Shown: in pieces, positions 12,020 through 22,493 of the stretch
How the letters are laid out: every line of letters starts with the position of its first letter
Numbering within the stretch: position 1 is the stretch's first letter
From: Chlamydomonas reinhardtii
Taxonomy: Eukaryota; Chlorophyta; Chlorophyceae; Chlamydomonadales; Chlamydomonadaceae
DNA length: 64,000 nucleotides
Assembly (NCBI RefSeq): GCF_000002595.2
Contig: NC_057020.1
Location: forward strand, 3,389,907-3,453,906
Direction: 5' to 3'
The notes under the pieces: generated by a model
Databases searched by the model: none
Seen by the model: only the letters and a program-made list of their open reading frames with translations
What the model was told of the DNA's origin: nothing
Made by a program: the position numbers and the translations under genes

Positions 12020-13294
12020 ATGGGACGTGCCAATACGCTGGGCCGGCTCCTCGCGGCCGTGGCTGTCGGGCTGGCCCTGGCGGCGTGCGTCGCGCGTGCG
12101 GGTAGGTTCGGCGCTCTCTTGGCAGCTCGGAGCGTGCGTATCAGCCGGCCGACAAAGCCATTGCAGCATTAGTGGGGGCCTGTGTGTAGGGCGCCCTCGA
12201 AGCAACACACTTGCCGCCCGCCTACCTGTCAATCCATCCAGCCACACTTCCACGCTGTCCACGCTCCTCCCGTGCTTGTATCCTCTCCTCCTTCCTGCTC
12301 TGCCAGGCCCCGCCCCCGTCACGATGACGTGGGGACCCAACCCAGCCCCTGTGACTGTGGACGTGCCGTGCGGCGCCCCGCTCACCCTCACCTGGGACAC
12401 CGGCAGCGACCTCATGCACAACGTGGTCAGCATACCCGCGGGTGAGGATGCGCGAGTGAGGGCTGGCGTGTGGGAAGGCGCGTGGGCGTGTGGTTTCGGT
12501 GCACGGGGGCGTAAGGGAGTGTGGGCGTGAGTATACGGCAGACCGGTTGTTGCGTGACACGGTGCTAACAGCCTGCTAACAGCCGTGTGTGGGCGTTGGC
12601 TCCACCCATCGGCGCGACACGTAATTCGCAGGGCTCACTGCCGGGCTCTACGGGACCCACGCATTATTATGGCCTCAGGCAGACTCGCGTTGAGATTTTG
12701 TGTGTTGCATTCCCCATGCACTATTGCACTGCACGCAGCCGACTGCTCCAAGGACGGCCAGCTCCTGTTTGGCACCACCAGCAAGGGCACGTGGACCACC
12801 ACCTTCCCGCCCGGGACCTACTTCTACAAGTGGGTGGGGTGCAGCCGGCTGCCGGGCTATCGTAATTGCGTGGATGTAAGCGGCGGGCGGGGTGGGTGTT
12901 GTATGGCAATGCCACGGGTGTATTGCAGAGGAGAGGGCACGAGGCTGCTGTCGATGGGCGGCGCATTGTGGTGCGTGGTCTATGGAACCACGCCCCTCCG
13001 CCCCCTCTCCCGCGCATGCCGTCACGTCCACTCCCACGGCCCAACACACATTCTGCACTATCTGCTTGGCCCTGGAACCTCCAGATGCTCAGGTGCGGTC
13101 TGCAAGGGTGCGTCCTTGCTTGCCTTCCAGCGCACCAGTGCCGCAGCGTCCGCTTGCTTGCTTTACTTACCACGCTCTTGAACTGACACGCCGCCGCCGC
13201 CCTCCCCCTCCTTCCCGCTGCCCCGGCCCGCAAAGAGGAGGGGCACTGCAGCAAGGGCCACATGCTACTGACCGTCAACGCCCTCGCCTGCTAG
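12020..13294 (+). CDS. secreted cupredoxin-like protein 1 (phytocyanin/plastocyanin fold)
   Basis: Five exons: 12020-12101, 12307-12441, 12739-12829, 13085-13092, 13236-13294. They sum to 375 nt and give 124 aa. Residues 1-27 are a signal peptide (LLAAVAVGLALAACVARA). The rest is one small beta-barrel domain with type-1 copper ligand motifs: His65 in LMHNVVSIP, Cys104 and His109 in KCSEEGHC. The Cys-to-His spacing of 5 matches phytocyanins. Two Cys pairs (49/75 and 110/C-terminal) could form disulfides. The usual axial Met/Gln position holds His114, followed by Met115. The Cys ligand lies in an 8-nt micro-exon. The protein is probably an extracellular electron carrier or copper binder. It is a tandem paralogue of the next gene, with identical intron phases (1, 1, 2, 1). 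Confidence 0.87.
13085..13092 (+). other. 8-nt micro-exon carrying the copper-ligand cysteine
   Basis: Sequence ag|ATGCTCAG|gtgcgg. With AA from the previous exon and AG from the next it reads Lys-Cys-Ser-Glu. Skipping it breaks the frame and removes the cysteine. Flanking introns are 255 and 143 nt. Confidence 0.85.
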
Positions 13295-13608
13295 GGGCGC
13301 CCAGCCGCCAACAAGGCTCGAGGCATGCGAGGGATCCTGAGGGCGAGACTTGAGTGGTTGTGGAGGTGTTGCAGAAGGCCCGTGTGTGAAGCTTAACGCG
13401 CATTGATGATTTGGTGTGTGTATTTGATTGTTGTGGTGTTGGTGTGGGGGTTATTGGTGTTGTGTGGACGGGCATCAAGTTCGATGGTGCGCGGTGCCAT
13501 GAGAGTCCAAAGCGCAGACGTGTGCCGACACGACAACTGTTATTGCATTTGCCGACATTTTGCAAATCGAGTTTTATCGCCTCCAATTCCAAATATACTA
13601 CAAGCGCC

Positions 13609-14744
13609 ATGATCTGGACCAGCAGCAGCAGCCTCTTGCCCGGCGCCCGCTTGGGCAGCCTGGCACTGGCAACGCTTGCGCTTGCAGCGTGCGCCGTCTC
13701 TGCGCGTGGGTCGCCTGCAAGCTCCTTGCTGTTTGACCCAATGTGTGCACCTAGGCTATGAACCCAACAAGCCAAAAATGTTTGCCTGTAAGCACCGCGG
13801 CCTGGTCACAAATTACACAGCTGCTTTTCCTCCACTGCTACCGCTACCGCTGCTGCTGCCCTGCGCCGCAGAGACGTCAGCTGGCGGTGCCACGGCGCCG
13901 TCCCGCCCAGTGACGCTCAACTGGATGTTCTACGACGCGCCGAAGGTCATCACCCTGCCCTGCAACTCCACACTGCTGCTGACGTGGGGCGGCGACGAGC
14001 CGCACAACGTGGTGCAAGTGCCCGCGGGTGAGGGTTAGTCAGGGGGCCTGGGGCAGCGCCGCGGCGGCGTTTGAGGAAGTAATTGGCCGCACGCCGGTGT
14101 GGTGCCCAGGCCTGGGGCCTGGTGGCATTGCGTGCAGCCACTGTGATTTGGACCGACCCCTTCTTAACCCCTTGCCGCAATTACGCAACGTGTGCGGCCC
14201 GGCAGCGGACTGCGCGTTGGACGGCCCCGTGCGGGCTGCCTCCGCGCCGGCGGGTAACTGGAGGCGCACCTTCAGCCGGAACGGCTCCTACTACTACAAG
14301 TAAGGGTGGCCTGGGTGGCGGCTGGGTGGGCGGGTGGAGGTGTGGAGTGCGTAGAGCCCACGGCCCCGTTCAGGTAATCCGGCACTGCGCTGCGCTGCGC
14401 GCCTCACGCTGGACTCATCAGTAACCCTTCCGCCCCTGTCCGCTTGCAATCCCCGCGCCCACCGTGTCGCGGGCTCCATGGCGTTCAGGTGCTCGGGTAA
14501 GCCAGGGGCCAACGCACCCGCTCGTGCTTTTGTTTTGTTTCGCGCTTTTTTGTCTTGCTGTAGCTCGTGCACGGCGTACGCATTGCATGCGCTGTTGTCA
14601 AAGCAGTCACCCGGCACCTGGCTGGCGGCCTGACTGCTTGCCCTGTGCGCCCGGCTCCCTGTCCCACGCCCTTTCACAGTTGGCACCCACTGCAGCAGCG
14701 GCAACATGCTGCTGACCGTGAAGATCCAGGGCTGCCGGCCCTGA
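13609..14744 (+). CDS. secreted cupredoxin-like protein 2
   Basis: Five exons: 13609-13705, 13872-14027, 14206-14299, 14489-14496, 14680-14744. They sum to 420 nt and give 139 aa. A Ser-rich start and a hydrophobic core (LGSLALATLALAACAVSA) make the signal peptide. Ligand motifs are His77 in EPHNVVQVP, then Cys117 and His122 in KCSVGTHC. The axial position is Asn127, followed by Met128. Four mature-domain cysteines match those of its neighbour. Intron positions and phases are the same as in the first cupredoxin, including an 8-nt micro-exon, so the pair arose by tandem duplication after the gene structure was set. Exon sequences have diverged widely, so the duplication is not recent. A plus-strand TGTAA at 15075-15079 is a candidate poly(A) signal. 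Confidence 0.87.
14489..14496 (+). other. 8-nt micro-exon, paralogous to 13085-13092
   Basis: Sequence cag|GTGCTCGG|gtaagc. It reads Lys-Cys-Ser-Val across the junctions and supplies the copper-ligand Cys117. Flanking introns are 189 and 183 nt. Confidence 0.87.
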
Positions 14745-15630
14745 GGAGTGAGGGGCGGCGCACTGCTGGTGGTCTGGGGTGCTCCGTGCTGCTGGACAGA
14801 TGGAGGTTGTCGCAGCTTGTTGCTGTTGATGCTGGCGCAATGTTGCGGCAATGGCACACGCACTGCGGCCAGGGATGGCAGCCCGTTTTGTTTGTTACAG
14901 CAGCATGCTTGAGCCTGCAGGCTTGCTGCTAGCATGCGGACGCCTGTGCCGGCGCCATTTCATTGAAGCGCATGCGCGCCTAGTAGCTATAGTTTAGAAT
15001 TCCTTCAGATACACCTGCCTGGCAAAGCATCCTAGGGTTGACCTGATCGGAGAAAGCGCAACAGGCAATCAGGCTGTAACCTGCTTGTCGAACTCACCCT
15101 CAATATCCCCAACGCATCCCGGTCCACCAGGCACCCCGCCTGCACACAGCCAACTGTCCAGACGCAAGCTAGGCCCCTGCCATCCTTTAGCACCTAGCAC
15201 CTGCTGCGAACCTGGTGATCAAAACCACTGCTGGGATTGAGCCTGGCGCATGCATGCCAAGTGCGCGTGCCGCCTTGACTGCTGCAAGCAAAGGCTCGCC
15301 ACCCAGGTACCTCCTCCGAGCCACAGCAATCGCCACCAGTGTCCTTGTCCATCCTGCACCAACCCGCGTGACACCCGCATTGCAGTGATATGTGCCCCAT
15401 ACACACTAACGATGTTGGCACGGCATGCCGGCAGCACATACGGTATGATGGTCGAGCTCCACATCAGTACCGCCCGCTTTCATTAACTGTTGCCTAGCTG
15501 TCGTATCTATAAATGCCTAACTTGTCGCATCTCTTCTCCAACCATTACCTGGTGACGTCATGCTGATACCCATCCCCAACTGTCACGTATCCTCTGCCCC
15601 TGCCGCCCGGCCCACCGCATCACGACTTTT
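14745..15630. other. convergent 3' region of cupredoxin 2 and dynamin
   Basis: Holds a TGTAA at 15075-15079 (+). No supported coding exon was seen. Confidence 0.4.
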
Positions 15631-18600
15631 TCACGACGATGCTGACGCGGTCCCGTTGGGGAAGGGCACTGTCGGCAGCGGCAGCATGGCACTGGGCGGC
15701 GTCGCGCCGCCCGGCCCCGACCCACCCAGGTGCTGGTGGTACCCCGCGCCGCTGGCGTTGCGCGCCGCCGCCGCCGTCGCCGCCGCCGCGGCGGTGAATG
15801 CGCTGGCGGTGCTGCCCGCCGCGCCGCTGGTGCCGCTGGAGGCGGAGCCGTTGGCGGCGGAGCCGCCGCCGCCGCCCCCCCCACCGCCGCCGCCCAGCCC
15901 CGTGGCCATCTCGTGTGGCACCTCCTCCAGGGCCGTCACGGCGGCGCGCAGCACCGCCACGGCCTCGCGGGCGGCGTTGCGGCGAACCACCACGTCCTCC
16001 GCCTCCGTCAGCAGCGAGTCCAGCAGCTCGTCCCTGAAGGAGTTACATTCATGATAATTTAAGAAGTGAAGAAGTGAAGGAGGCGTAGCCAGGTACAGTA
16101 GCATAGTAGACGCATAGTAGACGCAGGGGGTGGGGGTCCAGGCATGGCTACTTAGGAGGAGGCGATGTTGGAACGGCGCAGCGAGTCGCAGACTCAGAGC
16201 GGTGGGTGCGCGTGGCGGGACACTTGAGGGTGACATGGGGGTGACACGTGGGCTGTGTCTGCTGCAGGCGGCGGCCGTGCTGGCGCGTGCACCACATAAC
16301 AGGGTTGACTGGCTTGTGCCTTGCGGTCAGCCCCCCCCCCCCGCGACGCGCGGCGCGGCCGCACCTGTACAGCGCCTTGATGAGGTGCTGCTGCAGGCCG
16401 CGCTTGGTGTAGAGCACCATGAAGTGCATGATCGTCTTGGGCACCTGCGCGGCGGACAAGGCGACGGCGGCGGAACCACGCGCGTCAGCTAAGCCGCTTG
16501 AGTGTGGCTGCCTTATCTTTCTTGGTTTCACAGCACGTCAGGCTACCTGCCTTTCCGCCCAGTCTCAAACCTTGCCCTGGTCCATGCTCTTGCTCTTGCT
16601 CTTGCCCTGCCTCCACACCCCTCCGGCGGGCCCCACCACGCCCCTCACCATGTCCGCCATATTCTTGCGGCTGATGTTGAAATAGGAGTCCACCAGCTTG
16701 CGCACCACCTCCACCTCCGCCAGCTCCTGGTCAGTCAGCCGGGAGCGGCCCGCGCCGCCCGCACCCTGCGGCAGCAAGCAAACACCAGAGCAGGCGCCAG
16801 CGCTCGAGCAAAAACCCACGGCAACATCCCCTTGCCCTGGCCGGATCAGTGCTGTTACGTGAGTATAATGATCAACGTAACAGCACAGCAGCCCACCTGT
16901 CGCGCTAGAAGCGAAGGCAGCGGTGCCACGCTGCCAGCGGCCGCGGCGGCCGCCGCCGCCACGCTGTCATCGCCGGGGCGGCCCAGCCCCATGCCAATGC
17001 CCCCGCCCGAGGGCCCCGACATCGCGCTGCTGCTGCTGCTGGGCACGCCCGCCCCATCTGGCCGGTCGCGCAGGAACCAGCTGAACCAGCCCGCCGTCAG
17101 GCCGCTGCTGCCGCCCCCGCCTCCGCCCGCACCGCCCGCGCCTCCGCCGCCTCCGATGCCGAAGCCGGTGTGCGCGGACACCATGGCCAGGTCCGACTCG
17201 CTCTCGCTGCGGCGGCGGCGGCTGCCTGTGCCCAGCAGCACGTCGTCCAAGGAGCTGGCGCCGTCCAGAGCCTGGCGGGGCGAGCGGCAGCGGCGAGCAG
17301 GCACGTTGCAGGGCTCAAAGGGTACCGTGCGTGCGTGGTTAACCAGCACATCACAGTCGTAATGCTGGTCATGCGGTGGCACATGGCGCATGCACAGAGG
17401 TATAATGAAGGCTGCGCACCCGCACGTCGCGCAACAGAGCTCGCGCGCGCCGCGCCAACACCCGCCTGCCTCACCTTGAGCCCGATGCCGGGCGGCGTCA
17501 TGCGCGCGCCGTTCTCCACATTGCCCAGCACCTTGCGCGGCACCGCCCCCGACACTGCGGCGCCGGAGCTGCTGGCAGCCGTGCCGGAGGTGGCGTCACC
17601 CGAGCCCCCCAAGCGCCCGGCACCAGGTCCGGCCTGGCGTTGGGCCCGGTCCTGCGGTGGTGCACGGGCTCTGTTCAAATGCTGCATGGCCCTGAGCCAC
17701 CGATGCAACGGGCATCGCTCAACAGGGCGAGCATCTGCGCAGCCTGCCGAACCCGACCCACAGCTACGACATCATCCACAACATCCGCCAGCCGCACAGC
17801 TGGCGCACAGGACGGATCCCCGTCCACATGCTACAGCCCCGGCCTTGAGCACGCGCGCTCTGCGCGCACCTGCATGACGGAGCGTATGGCTCCCCGCCCG
17901 CCTATGAAGTCAGGGTGGTCGCAGTTGATGTAGTCGCACTCGCAGTCCACCAGCGAGCGAATCATGCTGTCCGCCGGCAGTGTGCCGCTGTGGATGAAGT
18001 CGACCACCGCGTGTGCCAGGTGCCGCTGCAGCTGCGGGAACCTGGGAGAGAAAGACGACAGCGGGGAAGTGCGGGCTGTGTGATGCGACGGCGCCAGCGG
18101 CGTTCCTTGACATTGTCGTGGACGTGCCTCCCTCCCGCACGCCCGCACTTCACCGAGCGAGTGCCGTGTGCGTCACAGACGTCGAGCATCACTCCGGCGG
18201 CATCCCCCATCCCCACAAGCCGCTCTCTCGCCCACCGGCCTACTACTGTGCGCCGGCCCCCTCCTTGCGGGAGTGCGTCGCCCGCACCCGCGCCCCTGCA
18301 CCCGCGCCCCTGCCCGCGCGGTCCCCGCACGCCCCCACCTGGCCGCCTCGGGCGGGCACGCCTGCTCCGCGATGCGCACCAGCTCCTCGTGCACCCGCTC
18401 CTTGCAGCCCAGCGCCGGCTGCATCAGCTGCTGCACCGCGCGGCGGGTCAGCAGCTCAAACGGCTCCTGTGCGCAGCAGCCCGGCCCCGGCCCCCGAACG
18501 AGTTGAGGTCAAAGACATGACAGGCAGGGCATGCCAACGTGGTAGAGCACATTATTGCGCCGAAAAGACCCGCCCGACTCGCACACCGGCCGCAATCCCC

Positions 18601-21600
18601 GCCTGCGCCTGCTTCCACGTCCCAGCATGGTTCAATACCAGTCGCCCTCCCCTCCTGGTCGCCTTCCCCTCCGCGGCACACGCTCTGCCACCGCCCCTGC
18701 CGCCCGCCCACCTGTGCCACCAGCAGGCTGCCCGACACGCCGGCGCCGTTGCGAATGACGGTGGACACCTCGGCATCCGACAGGTCGCGCGCCGGGTCCA
18801 GCCGATGCAGCTGCGGCAGGAAGTGCTCGGTAAACACCTGCGTGCGTGCGTGGAAGGGGCGTGTCAGGACGGGGAAAAGCCGTGCGTGATGAGTTAGCAG
18901 GGGCTGCAAACACAGGTAGGGAGGCCATTGTGATGCAGGGTGAAGCACTAGTACTACCAGTACTAGCCGTGTTCCCTGCAGCTGCCCCCTCCCCCTTGGG
19001 TTCGTTAGAGTTTGGGCTGGTATCTGCAAACCCCCGCCCGGCCCACCTCCCGCACGCGCGCCCCGCCGCTGAGCTGCTGCGCCATGTGCAGGTCCAGGTG
19101 GCGGCCGTCCAGCATGGCGGCGTACCGCTCCGCGTAGTCGCACAGCAGCTGCAGCAGGTAGGCGCCCCTGGGGGGGGGAGCAAAGATTGGTGCAGAGGAA
19201 ATGGGGGATGGATGGGCGGAGTTAGGACATTGGGGGACATTAAGGCGGGTGGAAGGGGAAGGCAGCAGTGCGCAGCGGCTGCGGCGAGGTTGCGGGCGGT
19301 GGGCGCAGGTGGCGACACCCAGCGGGCGGTAATGCGGTGGTCAAGTATGCAGACCATCTTCCACATAACCAATACCTGGTGCGCAACTCACTTGGCGCTC
19401 TTGCTCTGTACAGGGTCCGGGTCGCCGAGCGCACGCAGCTCCGCGTTTCGGACCTGCAGCAGGCATGCGGCACCAAGACAGCCGCAGTAGTACGCGTAGC
19501 CGTCAGCCCCGAATCAGTAACTCAGCGAACGTGTAACCGGCCACTTTTTTACACTTCGGTCCTGCTCCACCCGCCCCGGCGCCGGCCCTGGCCCCGCCCG
19601 GCCCCCGCCCCACCTCCAGCGCCTCGTGTATGCGGCGCTTGAGCCCCGGCAGCAGCCCCCGGATGTGCTCCACCAGGATGACGTTCAGCCGCCGAGCCAG
19701 TGTGGGCACGCCGCAGTGCGCCGCCACGTCCCGGTACTCGGCACGCGAGGCGAAGAACGACTCCTCGCGCCTGGCGAGCGTGGGCGGGTTGCCGGGTTAT
19801 TGTTGGGGCAAAGGTGCTTATGGTTGGCCCCCGTTGCGCATGCCGTGTTATTGTCTGCACCTCCCAGGGCCTGCCCATTCTTCCAACCTCCCGCCAAGTA
19901 GCCAGGCGCCCCGATCCGCTCCTGGCACACCTGTCCCGCCCTCCCGCGCTGCCCCACCCCACTTCCCCCGCCTCTGCCCACCCCTGCCCTCACTTGCGGC
20001 ACTCGGACATGGGCAGCTTGGCCGCGATGTCGGCCTGCGCGCGCAGCACCACCCCGATGTAGCCCAGCCGCAGCGGGATGTGCGCGTTGCGCAGGATGTG
20101 CGCCGCGTCCGTGCCGCGGTCCATGATGTCCAGCTTGGTCAGCACGCCTGCCGGGGTGCGGTGTTTCCATGTTGGGACGTGAGACGCCGCCGCGTGGGCA
20201 CGGGGTTTGCAGTAGTCATGCGCATACGGCGCAGCGTCGCCCCGGCCACCCCCGTACTCCATACCGCCATGCGGCGCAGTCCACGCGTTGGCCCCTCCCT
20301 GCACTACATCTTATCAGTCCCCCAGTGTCTGGTCCGCGCCCTGCTGCGCTGTGCCGCGCCGCGCCCCGCTCACCGATGGTGCGCACGCCCTCTGGGTCCG
20401 CCACCTGCGACAGCTGCAGCGCGTCGCTGGTGGCCAGGTCCACGTTGGCGGGCGACACCGCCAGGATGATGCAGTTGGGCCTGTGGCGAGGCGCAGCGGG
20501 CCGCGGCACAGCGGGGGCGGCACAGTTAGAAACGCCCGGCAACGCGCAGTGGGCTTGTGCCGCCAGCCCCATCTGCAGCAAGTCCCGCACTGTGCTCGTG
20601 GTATTGCAAGCCGAGTGGCGAGGCCGGGCCGCCGGGCTCGCACATGCTTGCAGCTCCACTGCCGCTGCGGCGTGCTGCTGTGCGGGGCAAGGGAGCGGGC
20701 GGCCCGGGGCGCACCTGCGGATGTACTCCAGCGCCATCTCGCGAATGCGCTGCTCGATGTCTCCCGGCTGGTCGCCCACCGGCACACGCGTCAGGCCGGG
20801 CAGGTCCACTAGCGTCATGGTGCTGCGCAGGGCAGCCCATGGCGGCAGGCGGACAGGCGGGCGTTGGCCAAAGGGTGAGCAATGGCGAGGCTTCGCTTCA
20901 GCTGCGCGTCAAGTGATGACGGCACAGCAACACTGGTACACGCGAGAAGCCTGGGGCCACTCACAGCACGCGGGGGCTGAAGATCTTTAGGCGGATGGGC
21001 TTGTCGCTGACGTTTTTGTTGTAGCCCACCAGACGCTCCGTCTCCTGGTGGATTTCATCTCTGCGCGAATGTGGCAGCGGCAGAAGGCACCCAGTAACCA
21101 ATTTCAGCTTACGTGCGCATGCGGGCGCGCAAACCTGCGCCAGTGTGCTCGTTTACAGCTCCTACGCAATGCCCACAGCCGCGGGCACGCACCGGATGCG
21201 GTCGAAGTCATAGAACATCTTCCCGGGCGCGTGCAGGAACTCGCCCCATTCCGACGGCCTGCCGGTGGGCCCAGGCGTTGTCTTCACCAGCTGCAGCAGC
21301 AGCGGCCGCCGCGTGACGATGTCATTGCCACGAGGCAGGAAGTCTCGTCCCACCTGAACAGAAGGAGGCATGGTGGAGGAGTCTAGCGGGGCGGGACAGG
21401 CGCAGGTGCTCGGGAACCTAACGCTAGTCCTGCGCCGCCAAACATGGCGTGCTGCTCTAAGGGGGGCTCGCCTTTTGCCCAACCTTGGTACTATTTCTGA
21501 GCTACGCTGTCACACGTTGCTTCCCTTCCATGCCCACCGTGTCTGCCACTCAACTACCCACTGTACAATCTCTTACGGACAGAGTGTTCAGTATCCATAG

Positions 21601-22059
21601 CGTACTGAACCACGGCTGTGTTGCAGCCCTGCATCAGTCCGTGCGCCCGCGCCTGCGTGCCTACACACGCAAACACCGTACAGGCCTCCACAGCTGTCGC
21701 CACTCACCAGCGCCTCCAGCACGCTACTCTTTCCACTGCTCTGGCTTCCAACGACCGCGACTTGAGGGAGGTCGAGCTTAAGGTCGACAGTCACCTGAAC
21801 AGTGCAGCGCAAAGCGCAGTAGGTTGGGATGCGCGAAGTTGGGGCTGCGACTACCCGCAGTTGTGCACTAGGCGCGGGTAGACACAAGCAACGGCTGGAG
21901 TAAAACACATACGTACGCTGCCAACAAGCACGCGCTGGCCTGCTGGAAGCAAAGCACACGACACAAAGAACACACCTGCGCGAAGATATCCTGCAGCTTG
22001 TTGACTATCGGGATCAGCGAGTTGCCCAGCGTGTCGTCTGCCGCCGGGTCGGGAGCCAT
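15631..22059 (-). CDS. dynamin-related GTPase (DRP3/DNM1L-like)
   Basis: Eighteen exons close in frame and give 904 aa. Borders: 22059-21976, 21794-21708, 21353-21193, 21060-20965, 20822-20715, 20480-20374, 20147-19994, 19770-19614, 19453-19392, 19167-19047, 18837-18712, 18466-18339, 18041-17870, 17651-17475, 17271-16897, 16765-16649, 16444-16365, 16033-15631. The G domain has G1 GSQSSGKSS (44-52), G2 Thr71, G3 DLPG (149-152) and G4 TKLD (218-221). The stalk follows, then a variable insert with [12 protein letters not shown]. The GED has [36 protein letters not shown] and [19 protein letters not shown], matching DNM1L order. There is no PH domain, which fits organelle (mitochondrial or peroxisomal) fission dynamins. 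The C terminus carries a Gly11 run and Ala-rich tail not typical of the family. Confidence 0.93.
16331..16342. repeat. C12 homopolymer
   Basis: Twelve consecutive C in the last dynamin intron (16364-16034 is the intron to its left; this run sits in it). Likely length-variable. Confidence 0.7.
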
Positions 22060-22493
22060 GTTTGCTGCCGCTGCAGGCCCGGAAGAAAATTGCGCGATTC
22101 CCTCCGTGTATTCCCGCCTCGCCCCCCCGCCGTTAAGCTAGATCGGTTATTTCTGCTTAAGCAGATACAAGAGTGAAACGGTGTTGTGTGAGCAACGCCT
22201 CGTCGCTGTGTGCGTGAAAATGTGCAACGCAAAGAGGCAACGCAAAAAACAGCCCTATTCCGCACGTGTCTTTATCTTATTTTATGTTTATGTGCAACTT
22301 CAAGCACATGCAGTTTGCTTAGGGCTTGTGGGGCTTGGGGCCCTGGTGTTGCACCATCGCAGCCCCGGTTCAGTTGCCCTAGCTCCCGGCCGCACGCACG
22401 TTGTTTTATTTACATAAGCTGAAACGACACAGCTCTACATTGGAATCCTGATTGAATCAGGCGTTTATTCCCAGGACCCGCGCCGAAAGGAAA
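22060..22493. promoter_or_regulatory. shared divergent promoter region, dynamin / La
   Basis: Only 434 bp separate the start codons of the two divergent genes, so both promoters and 5' UTRs lie here. No individual element could be assigned. Confidence 0.5.

Noticed and set aside
15560-16062. Plus-strand Ala/Pro/Arg-rich frames opposite the dynamin C terminus
   Set aside because: Antisense shadows of the GCC/GGC repeats in the last dynamin exon.
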